From Nitrosospira sp. (GTDB lineage Bacteria > Pseudomonadota > Gammaproteobacteria > Burkholderiales > Nitrosomonadaceae), in NCBI GenBank assembly GCA_013821425.1, contig JACDGV010000008.1, positions 1 through 64,000 of the forward strand: a DNA stretch of 64,000 nt, written 5' to 3'. The notes under the pieces are model-generated. The model saw nothing but the letters and a program-made list of their open reading frames with translations. It was not told where the DNA came from and made no database searches. Both the position numbers and the translations under genes were made by a program. Positions 21,040 through 30,083 of the stretch are shown here, one piece after another. The number at the start of each line of letters is the position of its first letter. The first letter of the stretch is position 1.

Positions 21040-21564
21040 ATGAGAAAAATCCGCTCAATTCCCGCTGCAACGCTAGCTGCTCTGGCTTGCTCCAGCCCGG
21101 TTTTAGCACATACTGCATCACTGCATCTGGTTTCGCCGCTGGATATCTCGGTAAAAATTCTGCATCTTACTTTCATGTTTCTTTGGGTCGCCGGGTTGGT
21201 TTATCTGCCCGGCCTCTTCCTGGCCCATTCGACGACGGATAAGTTAAATACGGAACGCGTAAGAGCTATCGAACGTACATTATTCTTCTGGATCACCACG
21301 CCCGCGGGCGTACTGACTATAATTTTAGGCATCTGGTTGACCGGCATCCACGGATTTGAAGGTGGATGGCTGCCTGTCAAACTATTGCTGGTGTCTCTAT
21401 TGGTGTTATTCCATCTATATTGCGGGAGGGTTATATTTCGCGTCAGGCATGAGCGCTCGTCCCACGGCCCCTTGTTTTTCCGCATGCTGAAACAGATTCC
21501 ACTGTTTCTTCTGGTGCTGGTTGTGTTGCTTGCCGTCGCCAAGCCTATCTTGGCTCACCTTTAA
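21040..21564 (+). CDS. HemJ/CopD-like membrane protein
   Basis: 174 aa with a cleavable-looking start (IPAATLAALACSSPVLAHT) and four membrane helices. ILHLTFMFLWVAGLVYLPGLFLAHS and ERTLFFWITTPAGVLTIILG resemble the first two helices of HemJ (UPF0093, a heme-binding protoporphyrinogen oxidase), including the conserved His; annotation pipelines also call such proteins CopD-like. The extra N-terminal segment is unusual for HemJ. It is convergent with the second oxidase cluster. A role in heme supply to that oxidase is inferred from position only. Confidence 0.6.
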   Translation: MRKIRSIPAATLAALACSSPVLAHTASLHLVSPLDISVKILHLTFMFLWVAGLVYLPGLFLAHSTTDKLNTERVRAIERTLFFWITTPAGVLTIILGIWLTGIHGFEGGWLPVKLLLVSLLVLFHLYCGRVIFRVRHERSSHGPLFFRMLKQIPLFLLVLVVLLAVAKPILAHL

Positions 21565-21600
21565 GGTTGACGCGGTAGGGACGTCTCCAATAAGTCTTAG

Positions 21601-21622
21601 GGAAGCTCTGAACAAGGCTTCC
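21601..21622. repeat. Single dispersed repeat arm after the HemJ-like gene
   Basis: GGAAGCTCTGAACAAGGCTTCC at 21601-21622, preceded by CTTAG, is a single family arm 36 bases after the HemJ-like stop, between two convergent genes. The arm is itself partly self-complementary (GGAAGC...GCTTCC). No facing partner found. Confidence 0.65.
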
Positions 21623-21780
21623 AGGGGGCGATAGTGGCGCGTGAAGCTTCTCCCGAATATCGGCAGGTTTCTGACAAGCCGGGCCTGTCGGGATAATAAC
21701 CTCCGGGCCAGGGTATGAGCGAAGGCAGAGTCGTTGCAAGTGGGAATTTATCAGGTATTCCTGTTGAGCAATGAAATAAG

Positions 21781-22239
21781 CTATTCCCCCGTTCCGATAA
21801 GGTGTCGGAATACCAGATGCCCCCCTAGCCAACCCGCCAATGAAAGCATTGCGACGGTAGCTCCTGACAGAACCAATCCCCAAGGCATGATGGCGCCCAT
21901 GTCTTGCCATCTCAACACTAAATTCGCCATTGCCAGCGAAAGCCCCATGATTGCAGAAATAAAGTGGTTCCAGCTCTCCACGTGCTCCCGAATTGCCCGA
22001 ACCGTAATAAAATCTATAAAACCGGCCATTGCGGCGACCGCGCCGCCGGCCAAGCCCGCGAATATAAGCCAGAAGGACCCTCTTGCCCAAAACGGATCTG
22101 CTGTCCACAGGTAAGCTAGGTCGGAAGCAAACGCTCCAAAAAGGAATCCTATCGGAAAGTTGATCAGCATCGGATGGATGGGGTGCCCGCGAAGTGAAAG
22201 CGTACTCGGCACTCGTTTTGTGATGCGAGGTATTTTCAT
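21781..22239 (-). CDS. DUF2231 membrane protein
   Basis: 152 aa with about four membrane helices and the family signature GHPIHPMLINFPIGFLFGAF near the N-terminus, plus FWLIFAGLAGGAVAAMAGFID. DUF2231 proteins are of unknown function and often lie beside cytochrome oxidase or c-type cytochrome genes, as here. Last gene of the minus-strand oxidase-2 cluster, 39 bases after ctaG-type caa3 assembly gene. Confidence 0.82.
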   Translation of the reverse strand: MKIPRITKRVPSTLSLRGHPIHPMLINFPIGFLFGAFASDLAYLWTADPFWARGSFWLIFAGLAGGAVAAMAGFIDFITVRAIREHVESWNHFISAIMGLSLAMANLVLRWQDMGAIMPWGLVLSGATVAMLSLAGWLGGHLVFRHLIGTGE

Positions 22240-22278
22240 GTCGCTGTTCTCAAGTGAGAATGGAAGGAGTTGGCTCAG

Positions 22279-23193
22279 TTATATCGCTGATGAATGTATG
22301 CTGGAAGCCTGGCGTCGTGCGTTCTCGAGGCCCCTTGCAATCAACGCCAGACCTGCAGCCAGGTAAACGGCCGATGTCGGTATCCACATGATAAGTCCAG
22401 CGAGTTGCTGGTCCTCGAGCGGCGATAAGGTCGACAGCGAAAAACTGGCAAACCGCTCATACAGAGGAGTGGGGGCAAAGGTAAGCAGAGCACCCAGCAC
22501 CCCCATGTGCATAAGGGTTGCTAATGCCGCCATCGCCCCGGATCCGAACCCGTCCGCCTGGCTTCCAGCCTTTAGCAACGCCCACCAAAACAGCAATGCG
22601 GTGCCGAATAAAGTAACATGCTCAATGATATGAATTGCCTCGTTCGCAAGCGCCAGGTTAAAAGGCCCTGGCGCATGCCAGAACCAGATCACCACGCCAT
22701 GTATTGCAGTCGCTGCCAGCGGCCCCGGCAGCACTAGCCAGCGCGGAAGATCAAGGCTTCGCCACCAGCGCAAAATTCGGGCTTGAGATGGCTGAGGGAA
22801 GCTTAATAAAACCGGTATCCATGGCCTGCCCAATGCGAGCAGAGGTGCGGCGACCGCGATCAATACCATGTGTTGCACCATGTGCAACCACAGGTTTGAC
22901 CGGCTCAGCGCCTCAAGGGGCCAAAACAATGCCGCAACCAGCGCGGTTATTCCAAGATAAAAGCAGCCACCCTGCCATTGCCGGATGCCCCGGCCTACGC
23001 CGGCCCGTCGCCACATCCTGATGAGACCGCTGCCATAGGCACTTGCAGCAACCAACATAAGAACAAGCCCGAGTAAATTGGCTATCCCCAGCGTATCTGG
23101 TTCTAATGCAACATGCGCCGCAACCGGCTGCGAAAAAATCAGCGATACAGGGACCACGATGGCAAGGGAACGATTTCGCATGGTCATTGGCAC
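22279..23193 (-). CDS. Cytochrome c oxidase assembly factor CtaG, caa3 type
   Basis: 304 aa of the Bacillus-type CtaG family (unrelated to Cox11), an integral membrane protein needed for caa3-type oxidase assembly, probably in copper delivery. Seven or more helices; signatures LWLHMVQHMVLIAVAAPLLALG, VIWFWHAPGPFNLAL and IIEHVTLFGTALLFWWALL carry the conserved His residues. It overlaps the upstream small membrane-protein gene by 10 bases. Its presence shows that oxidase 2 brings its own assembly route, distinct from the Cox11/SURF1/SCO set of oxidase 1. Confidence 0.88.
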   Translation of the reverse strand: MPMTMRNRSLAIVVPVSLIFSQPVAAHVALEPDTLGIANLLGLVLMLVAASAYGSGLIRMWRRAGVGRGIRQWQGGCFYLGITALVAALFWPLEALSRSNLWLHMVQHMVLIAVAAPLLALGRPWIPVLLSFPQPSQARILRWWRSLDLPRWLVLPGPLAATAIHGVVIWFWHAPGPFNLALANEAIHIIEHVTLFGTALLFWWALLKAGSQADGFGSGAMAALATLMHMGVLGALLTFAPTPLYERFASFSLSTLSPLEDQQLAGLIMWIPTSAVYLAAGLALIARGLENARRQASSIHSSAI

Positions 23194-23570
23194 GGATGCA
23201 GCAGCAATACAGGAAATCCCACCAGGATCGTTGACAGGAGAGCGAGACCGGATGTCATCATCATCAACAGGCCGGTAAAGCGATTTCGGGTTCCCGCTGT
23301 CGTTTTCTCGTCTTCACTATTGCCGCGGGCGGCAGCACGCCAACTCGCAAACCCTACCCAGCCTAATGCCCCAATCGAGCCCAGCGCCGCCATCGTGATT
23401 GCCACAAGCCCCAACGTCACCGTGTTGACACCTAATAGTTCGGCATCGGACAACCCTTTTTCACAGCCCACGGACAGGTAGGCATAAATAACCACGAAGT
23501 ACGCCGCCCATATTACGAAGCCGCTTATCACTCCACGCCAGCCATCGAGTCTGTAATCGCTCAGTGTCAT
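23184..23570 (-). CDS. Small membrane protein of the oxidase-2 cluster
   Basis: 128 aa with three predicted helices (about 12-32, 48-72 and 98-122). I do not recognise the family. It sits between the ctaD-ctaE fusion and caa3 CtaG, overlapping the latter, so it is very likely translated and may be a small oxidase subunit or assembly helper. SVGCEKGL and the final LLLHPCQ contain its only cysteines; no metal motif is clear. Confidence 0.65.
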   Translation of the reverse strand: MTLSDYRLDGWRGVISGFVIWAAYFVVIYAYLSVGCEKGLSDAELLGVNTVTLGLVAITMAALGSIGALGWVGFASWRAAARGNSEDEKTTAGTRNRFTGLLMMMTSGLALLSTILVGFPVLLLHPCQ

Positions 23571-23617
23571 TGCTCGGTATCCTTATGCGGTCGTCCTCGC
23601 TCAGTGCGATTATCGGG

Positions 23618-26161
23618 CTAGAGCATCGCTGGAAAAAGATAGATCACCCCAAAACCCAACAGCCACTGAAACACACTGTAATGCCAGAAAATCGAACTTA
23701 CCCGCGTTTCCAGCTGTCGGCTCACGGTGATGTACCCGAACCAGGAGCGAAAGAACACGAACCCTGCCATTAGCATGGCGATAACGATATGCACCAGGTG
23801 GAAGCCTACGATCGTGTAGACGAGGGAAGCATAAGCGTGCTGTTGCGGGCGCATGTCGAAGTCAAGCAGCATTAACGTCTGTAGCACGAGGAACGCGAAC
23901 CCAAGAACCAGGGCGACGAGCTGGCCGTATCTGAAGCGAACACTCGCCCCCTCCCGTCCACATCTTGCCGCCCAGACTACTACCGCGCTGCTGGCCAGTA
24001 AAACCACTATCCCGATCAACGGGAACGCTAACGAGCCAGGCGAATGGTCAGCCGGAGGCCAAGCGTCCGAAACCGTCCAGAGGAAGAAATAAGCGAAGAG
24101 AAGCGAACTGTAGAGCACCGCGTCAGCCATGATGGTAAAGCAGACCGCCCACCATCCCGGAGCCTGGGGACTTGCATACTGGATCGGCAAGCTGACGCCG
24201 CAGCCGGCATCCACAATGTCTGGAGCCTGCCGGTGGCCGGTGGTCCAAAGCCACACCAGGGCCGCTACCACCACAAGCGCCCCCCCGATCGCTGTCAACA
24301 CATAGACTCTTGCCAATAACCCAAAAAAGAACAGCGCCAACGGAAGCGCGGTAAGTAACGGTATCCAGGTTGATTTGGAGATACGAATTACCGACTCCGG
24401 TTCTCCCGTTACGGTGTTTGTCCCCAGGAGTTCACGCTGGTCCGAATCCGGATTGCCGAGAAAGAGTTCTCCCCGGTTCATTTTGTTCACCAATTCTGCC
24501 TGGCTCCATAAAGGATCTCGTCCCTGTACGCGTGGAATACTGATGAAGTTATATGTGGGAACCGGGGCTTCAATCGCCCATTCGAGCGTGCCCGCATTCC
24601 ATGGGTTTCGATGAGCCCGTTTTCCGAACAGAAAATGCAGGATGACATCCAGGAGCACAAGGGCAATCCCCGCGGCAAGCAAAAACGATCCAATGGTCGA
24701 GACCAGGTTCAGCCAATCCCAACCCAAGCCCTCTGCGTAGGTGTGAACCCGTCGCGGCATGCCGAGCAATCCGGTAAGGTGCATCGGCAGGAAAGTCACG
24801 TTGAACCCGATAAACATCAGCCAGAAGGGCGCGCGGCCGAGCGACTCCGAATATCGCCGGCCCGAAAACAATGGAAGCCAATAATAAAGGCCCGCAAACA
24901 GGGGAAACACCATTCCCCCAATCAGGACGTAGTGCAGATGGGCAACCACGAAATGCGTGTCGTGCACTTGCCAGTTGAATGGTACCAGGGCAAGCATGAC
25001 CCCGGTCAGTCCGCCCAATACAAAAATGAAAAAGACACCGAGTACGAACAAGAGGGGGATCGTAACAACAGGCCTCCCATTCCACAACGTTGCGATCCAC
25101 GCAAATATCTGAATCCCGGTGGGGATGGCTATTGCCATGCTGGCCGCCGCAAAAAAACTGAGCGCGAGCTGGGGAATGCCTACCGTGAACATGTGATGCA
25201 CCCATAGCCCGAAGCTAAGAAACCCGATTGCAATCACGGAAAGAACAATCCACGTATAGCCGGCTATAGGGCGACGTGCGAACGTCGGTATAATCATCGA
25301 AAGCATCCCCGCTGCCGGCAGAAAGATGATGTATACCTCTGGATGGCCAAAAATCCAGAAAAGGTGCTGCCACAGGAGCGGATGCCCGCCGCGCCCGGCG
25401 TCGAAGAAGACGAACCCGAAAGCGCGTTCGATTTCCAGCAGGATACTACCGAGTATCAGCGCGGGAAACGCGAAAATGATCATAAATGAGGTGATAAGGA
25501 TATACCATGCGAACAGCGGCATGCGATCAAGCGACATCCCGGGGGCCCGCGTCTTGAGTATCGCTACGATAAGTTCGATAGCGGCAGCAACAGCGGAAAC
25601 TTCGGCAAAAGTAACCCCGATCAGCCAGAAATCGGTATTCGGACCCGGCGAGAATTGCGCATCGGTCAGTGGCACGTACATGAACCAGCCGCCATCCGGC
25701 GCGGATCCGAAGAAAAAACTCGAATATAGAAAAATGCCGCCGAACAGGTAGCACCAGTAGCCAAACGCGCTCAAGCGCGGAAATACAAGATCACGCGTGC
25801 CGATCATCTTGGGGATCAGGTAAACGGCAAAACCTTCCAGAATTGGCACGGCGAACAAAAACATCATCGTTGTGCCGTGCATGGTAAAAAACTGCCGATA
25901 GATCCCTTCGTCAAGCACGTCATTTTCCGGAAGCGCAAGTTGCACCCGCATAAGCATCGAGAGCAGTCCGCCGAGGACGAAGAAGACGAATCCCGTTACA
26001 ATGAAGCGGATTCCGATGCTCGTATGATTGACTGCGGACAGTCGCGCGATACCGGGAGGCGTTCCCCAGATTGCCTCAAACCGATGATGCAGCCTGGAGC
26101 TTCTATCCGCCCCCCCGGTGTCGGCAACAGTTGCGGCGGCAGTATCATCCCGCGTGGTCAT
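23618..26161 (-). CDS. Cytochrome c oxidase subunit I-III fusion
   Basis: 847 aa. Residues about 1-560 are subunit I: TMHGTTMMFLFAVP, GHPEVYIIFLPAAGM (A1-type with Glu and cross-linking Tyr), WVHHMFTVG and AHLHYVLIGG for hemes and CuB. Residues about 650-847 are subunit III-like helices ending VGFHLVHIVIAMLM and FWHYSVFQWLLGFGVIYLF. The middle, about 560-640, is a soluble loop and linker. Such I-III fusions occur in caa3-type clusters. The ATG overlaps the coxB2 stop as ATGA (26158-26161), so the two are translationally coupled. Confidence 0.93.
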   Translation of the reverse strand: MTTRDDTAAATVADTGGADRSSRLHHRFEAIWGTPPGIARLSAVNHTSIGIRFIVTGFVFFVLGGLLSMLMRVQLALPENDVLDEGIYRQFFTMHGTTMMFLFAVPILEGFAVYLIPKMIGTRDLVFPRLSAFGYWCYLFGGIFLYSSFFFGSAPDGGWFMYVPLTDAQFSPGPNTDFWLIGVTFAEVSAVAAAIELIVAILKTRAPGMSLDRMPLFAWYILITSFMIIFAFPALILGSILLEIERAFGFVFFDAGRGGHPLLWQHLFWIFGHPEVYIIFLPAAGMLSMIIPTFARRPIAGYTWIVLSVIAIGFLSFGLWVHHMFTVGIPQLALSFFAAASMAIAIPTGIQIFAWIATLWNGRPVVTIPLLFVLGVFFIFVLGGLTGVMLALVPFNWQVHDTHFVVAHLHYVLIGGMVFPLFAGLYYWLPLFSGRRYSESLGRAPFWLMFIGFNVTFLPMHLTGLLGMPRRVHTYAEGLGWDWLNLVSTIGSFLLAAGIALVLLDVILHFLFGKRAHRNPWNAGTLEWAIEAPVPTYNFISIPRVQGRDPLWSQAELVNKMNRGELFLGNPDSDQRELLGTNTVTGEPESVIRISKSTWIPLLTALPLALFFFGLLARVYVLTAIGGALVVVAALVWLWTTGHRQAPDIVDAGCGVSLPIQYASPQAPGWWAVCFTIMADAVLYSSLLFAYFFLWTVSDAWPPADHSPGSLAFPLIGIVVLLASSAVVVWAARCGREGASVRFRYGQLVALVLGFAFLVLQTLMLLDFDMRPQQHAYASLVYTIVGFHLVHIVIAMLMAGFVFFRSWFGYITVSRQLETRVSSIFWHYSVFQWLLGFGVIYLFPAML

Positions 26162-27183
26162 TGCAGGCTCTCGAGATAAGTGGCGATTTCGCGAACAGTA
26201 TCGCGGTCCAGCTTGGGGTAGGCCGGGATTCTGTCGTTGAATTTGATGCGCTGGTTATCAACGATCCAGATTCCGATATTATCCGCACTGGTCTCCAGCA
26301 TTCCGGCCCCTATCGTGCGGCGGCTTCCCACATGCGTCAGATCGGGACCCCTTGTCCCTCGCGCGGAAGTCCCGCGGATGGTATGGCATTCCCCGCAGCT
26401 GGCGGATAGAAATGCGTCGCGTCCGCGCGCGAGCACAGGGTTTACCGGGAGCCGGGAAACCTGACGCTGAAGCATTTGCCACCGCTCGAACTCCTCGGGT
26501 GTTTTCGCAATAACAAAAAAAGCCATGCGAGCGTGCTGGCTACCGCAAAATTCGGCACACTGGCCACGAAACACTCCTGGCTCATCAGCCTGCAGAAGCA
26601 GCTTGTTGACTTTACCCGGGATAAGATCTTTTTTCCCGGCCAGATTAGGCACCCAGAAACTATGGATGACGTCTTCAGTGGTGAGCTCAACCTGTACTGC
26701 TCTTCCTGCCGGGATAAGGATCTCGTTGGCGGTAACGACAGATTCTTTATCGGGGTAGCGTACCTCCCACCACCATTGCTTGCCGGTGACTTCGATTTTA
26801 AGCGCATCCCCAGGTGGCGAGGTCAGCCTGTCTCCGAGTTGAACCCCATAGGTCAGCAGTGCGGTAATGGTTATCACGGGCAACGCTACCCCGCCTCCAA
26901 TAATTAAAGTCGAGCTTCCAATCCGCCATCGATGATCCGGGTTTTTCAGCAGTGCATAGAGAGCCATGGCCATAACCAGGCTGAGAATGACTAACGAGCC
27001 CAGAAACATGACCCACCACGCTTCGTAAATGGCGCGGGCGGCGACACCCTTGGGGTCAAGCGCAGACTGAATTCCAGAGCAGCCGCCAAGTAGCGGCAAG
27101 GTGCACATCCGGGCAAACGGAACCCATCTCCGTGCCCGGCGCGAACGTTGCGGTCGATTTTCCGGGGGATAAGAACTCGCCAA
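26158..27183 (-). CDS. Cytochrome c oxidase subunit II, cytochrome c fused, second copy
   Basis: 341 aa from a TTG at 27183; a later start such as the ATG at MCTLPLLGG is possible, where LLGGC resembles a lipobox. Two membrane helices, then CuA domain (VIHSFWVPNLAGKKDLIPG, QCAEFCGSQHARM) and a C-terminal cytochrome c with CGECH. The heme c axial Met normally found in a MPAYP-type motif is replaced: the sequence reads DRIPAYPKL with ATC for Ile. Another Met (GAGMLETS) is the only close substitute. First gene of the coxB2 - ctaDE - orf - caa3 ctaG - DUF2231 run. Confidence 0.9.
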   Translation of the reverse strand: MASSYPPENRPQRSRRARRWVPFARMCTLPLLGGCSGIQSALDPKGVAARAIYEAWWVMFLGSLVILSLVMAMALYALLKNPDHRWRIGSSTLIIGGGVALPVITITALLTYGVQLGDRLTSPPGDALKIEVTGKQWWWEVRYPDKESVVTANEILIPAGRAVQVELTTEDVIHSFWVPNLAGKKDLIPGKVNKLLLQADEPGVFRGQCAEFCGSQHARMAFFVIAKTPEEFERWQMLQRQVSRLPVNPVLARGRDAFLSASCGECHTIRGTSARGTRGPDLTHVGSRRTIGAGMLETSADNIGIWIVDNQRIKFNDRIPAYPKLDRDTVREIATYLESLQ

Positions 27184-27264
27184 AACTGAACCTTATGACC
27201 TGGGATTAAAAAAGATGCCTTCGCTGCAGCAACCTCTGCCCGCAAACGCGTGGATGCCATTTGG

Positions 27265-27300
27265 CGTCGCAGTACCGGTGCGGAAACCGGTACTGCGACG
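27265..27300. other. Perfect 15-bp stem-loop between fusion gene and coxB2
   Basis: CGTCGCAGTACCGGT (27265-27279), loop GCGGAA, and ACCGGTACTGCGACG (27286-27300) pair without mismatch. No T-run follows on either strand, so it is not a classic terminator. It lies between the stop of the SDR-SPW-VKOR gene and the start of coxB2 and could be an intercistronic mRNA-stability or processing element. Confidence 0.75.
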
Positions 27301-27329
27301 AGAGCTCAAGGCGCAGGCGCAATGACTCC

Positions 27330-29855
27330 CTAATTTCTCTTTAACGCGCCGATTGAGGTCCACCGGTCCCACGCGCCGTAATGGCTTTTGATCGGACCGA
27401 CCGGCAAGGCAAGGAGGATCAATAATATTCCGGCTATTATGCTTGCAGCGGCGCCTGCGCCCGAATAGCCTGCTAACAGCAAAGGCGCCGGAATCAGCCA
27501 TGCACCAAAAATGATGTTGGTGAAACGCAGCGGACGTCCTACTTCGCTCAGAGCCATGATCGAGAACGTGACGACCAGCGAACCGATCAGATGGTCACCA
27601 TTGGCAGCTGTTCCCGTTGTGTCGAATATGATCCGTGAACACATCAGCCCGACGCCGATGACAGTGCTTGCAGCCATGTTCCAGGTGAAGCGGACCCCTG
27701 TTTGCATTATCTCCCGCAGCACGGCTATCGGTGGCCCTTCAAATAGGCTGGAATGATCTGTCGTGCCGCCCTCCATCGTGTCTCCGTGCCACAGTACATG
27801 CCATAGTAACTTCCCTTTCTTCCGCCGGTCTTTCAGGAATTGCAGTGTTGCCAGGATTTCGTCAAACGAATAGGGGATCTGCAGCAGCATCGCTGCTGCG
27901 GCAATCAGGCATAAGGTGCACCAGGTGCCGATAACGATCGGCTGGATAATGATGAAGAAGATACTGACTGCGCCGAGCGGTACAATAAGTATACCGAAGA
28001 ACAGCACGACCCATGGCATGGTTCGCCACCGCCGCCTGTCGCCGATAACCCCCGTTAGAATTTCCATTACATACACCGTCGCGCCCAGCCCGGCATCGGC
28101 GACCGGCCATGCTTCGGATACGTCGGAAGTGATGATGCGCGCGGTGCCGTCGTCAAAGAACGGATCCCAGACACTATTGATGTGGCCCAACTGAAAGGCG
28201 GCCATATAGCGCGAAAGGAAAAGGCCGACGAATGCCAGCGCTACAATTGGAATTCGGTTGGTCATCCCCGAGGGACTGTAGCTCCAGCCCGGAGGCGTGT
28301 CTGGTCCGCTCGTCCGGGCGATTGCACTGATACCCGGAGGAGGTGATACGACTACCGCAAACAAGATGACGAGCGCACCGACCAGGGTGTCGTTGGCGTA
28401 GACCGCCGCACTCGGGGTCCAGAAAATGATCGGCGCGAACAGTAGCCAAATCCCCAGAAGCGCAGTGACCCAGCGTGCCCAGCCATAGTCGCGGGACAGC
28501 GACAGAAAACCAAACACCACGATCAACACGCCCGTGACGACATCACTCGCGGTCATCCAGGTCGCTGACATCGCGAGGCCGCGCTGAGACGGCGAGGCAG
28601 GTTCCTCTGTCACCATCCACGATTCCGTAAGGCCAAAAATGAAGGGACTCGATATCAGCCACAGTCCGAGCGCCACATTGGCAAAATGACACCATACGGT
28701 TTGCCTGTGATCGTGACGCTCCTGTTCACGGCTTTGCGCGATAAGGGCCGCGCTCGGAAGATCGCCCTCTTCCATTTCTTCCAGCCACAAGGGCGGCGCA
28801 ATTTTATTGCACTTGTACCAGGCCCCAGGGTCTTGTTTCAAATTGGCGACGATTTTAGGCAGTGTTTCACGCAGGGTATACCTAGGGCGCCAGTTCAGCA
28901 GCGTTCTGGCCCGGGAGATATCCAGCTCGAAGTGGTCGTCCGACAACGCCACCATAAACGGCTTGACGAAAGGTTCAATTCCCCGGTCGATACTATCGGG
29001 AATGACGTCTTCCATCTTGTGCTGCAGCCATGCACCGGCAACGGCAACCGTTTTCGGAACCTGATGTGTGCTCCAGGGTTCACCATGAATCAGCTGCCCC
29101 ATCAGGTTCTGCAATCCTTCATAGCTCTCCGTGGCCGGATCGCCTATCAATAGCGTGGTTTCCTCTGGCAACTGGGTGCGCCGCTCGACCGCCTGGCGAA
29201 ATGCCCGCGCTACGTCATCAATATGCAAAAAGGACTGGCCGTGCGAAGCGTTGCCAGGAAACACACGGCTCTGCAGTTGCCGCTCGTAGATGCGTTGAAT
29301 CTGGGTGCTGATAGAGGGTACTTCTCCCCAATCGGTATAGACGCCCGCCAGCCGCAATATCACGTAAGGAATACGCCCGTGATGCGCGCGCACCTCCTGT
29401 TCCGCCGCCACCTTGGATTGGGGATACGGCCATTTTGGCTCAAGGGGTGCATCCTCATTTATCGGCAGGCCGGGTTTGGTCGGCGCATGCACCAGCATGG
29501 TGCTTGCATAGATGAATTGCCCGACCTCAAACGCCTGAAGCGCTGCCAACAGCCGTCGTGTGCCCTTGACGTTAACTGTTTCATACAGCGGGTTCGGCTC
29601 ATCGGAGAAGTCGTAAAAGGCAGCGAGATGAATGACAGAGGCAATGCGCTGCCCGTGGCGCTGACGTAATTGCTCGAATGCACTGGTGACAGCTTGATCG
29701 GATGATATGTCGACGGTGATGCAACTGGCGGAACCTGGATCGCACTTTTGTTCGAAACCGACTACAGTATAACCATCTCCCAGTTCCTCTTTAATTGCTG
29801 TGCCGATCCTGCCTTCCGAGCCAGTGATGAGAATGAGTGGCTTTTCCGTTGGCAT
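27330..29855 (-). CDS. Three-module fusion: NAD-dependent epimerase (SDR) - SPW repeats - VKOR
   Basis: 841 aa, one uninterrupted frame. Residues 1-~360 are an extended SDR: NAD motif TGSEGRIG (G12, G15, G18), catalytic YPQSK around residue 150. Residues ~385-505 hold membrane SPW-type repeats (LGLWLISSPFIFG, GIWLLFAPIIFW). Residues ~530-670 resemble vitamin K epoxide reductase with the redox pair WCTLC (C646, C649). A last SPW-like part (AWLIPAPLLLAGYSGAG) closes the protein. Predicted inner-membrane protein with a cytoplasmic sugar- or lipid-modifying head and a quinone-linked disulfide-forming domain. It lies directly upstream of coxB2; substrates unknown. Confidence 0.8.
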   Translation of the reverse strand: MPTEKPLILITGSEGRIGTAIKEELGDGYTVVGFEQKCDPGSASCITVDISSDQAVTSAFEQLRQRHGQRIASVIHLAAFYDFSDEPNPLYETVNVKGTRRLLAALQAFEVGQFIYASTMLVHAPTKPGLPINEDAPLEPKWPYPQSKVAAEQEVRAHHGRIPYVILRLAGVYTDWGEVPSISTQIQRIYERQLQSRVFPGNASHGQSFLHIDDVARAFRQAVERRTQLPEETTLLIGDPATESYEGLQNLMGQLIHGEPWSTHQVPKTVAVAGAWLQHKMEDVIPDSIDRGIEPFVKPFMVALSDDHFELDISRARTLLNWRPRYTLRETLPKIVANLKQDPGAWYKCNKIAPPLWLEEMEEGDLPSAALIAQSREQERHDHRQTVWCHFANVALGLWLISSPFIFGLTESWMVTEEPASPSQRGLAMSATWMTASDVVTGVLIVVFGFLSLSRDYGWARWVTALLGIWLLFAPIIFWTPSAAVYANDTLVGALVILFAVVVSPPPGISAIARTSGPDTPPGWSYSPSGMTNRIPIVALAFVGLFLSRYMAAFQLGHINSVWDPFFDDGTARIITSDVSEAWPVADAGLGATVYVMEILTGVIGDRRRWRTMPWVVLFFGILIVPLGAVSIFFIIIQPIVIGTWCTLCLIAAAAMLLQIPYSFDEILATLQFLKDRRKKGKLLWHVLWHGDTMEGGTTDHSSLFEGPPIAVLREIMQTGVRFTWNMAASTVIGVGLMCSRIIFDTTGTAANGDHLIGSLVVTFSIMALSEVGRPLRFTNIIFGAWLIPAPLLLAGYSGAGAAASIIAGILLILLALPVGPIKSHYGAWDRWTSIGALKRN

Positions 29856-30083
29856 GCGATTTCCCGTTTAGCCGTCATTAGCGGTGCGCAGATGGTGCGC
29901 TCGTTGTTTGTTTTTAAAGCATCGCTATCGTCGCTCTCCGCCCTGGTTTACACGTGGCCCGGGAGGGGACTCGTTCCACCCTTACGGTTCCGAGAAAGAA
30001 TCCTCCTAGTGATGCCGCAAAACTTTACCCCACAGGACCAGTCTCCTGACTTTCAGCCCTCAACGTTGGAGCTGGTTAATTAG

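Noticed and set aside
20077-21040. Long open frames on both strands (up to 273 aa) with repeating RSPLRGAPRATLWG-like peptides
   Set aside because: They run through the ~150-bp tandem units of the composite repeat; the peptide repeats follow the DNA repeats and have no family resemblance or ribosome binding site.
24611-25207. 198-aa frame antisense to the ctaD-ctaE fusion
   Set aside because: Shadow of a well-conserved gene; highly charged Gln/Lys/Arg-rich product typical of antisense frames.
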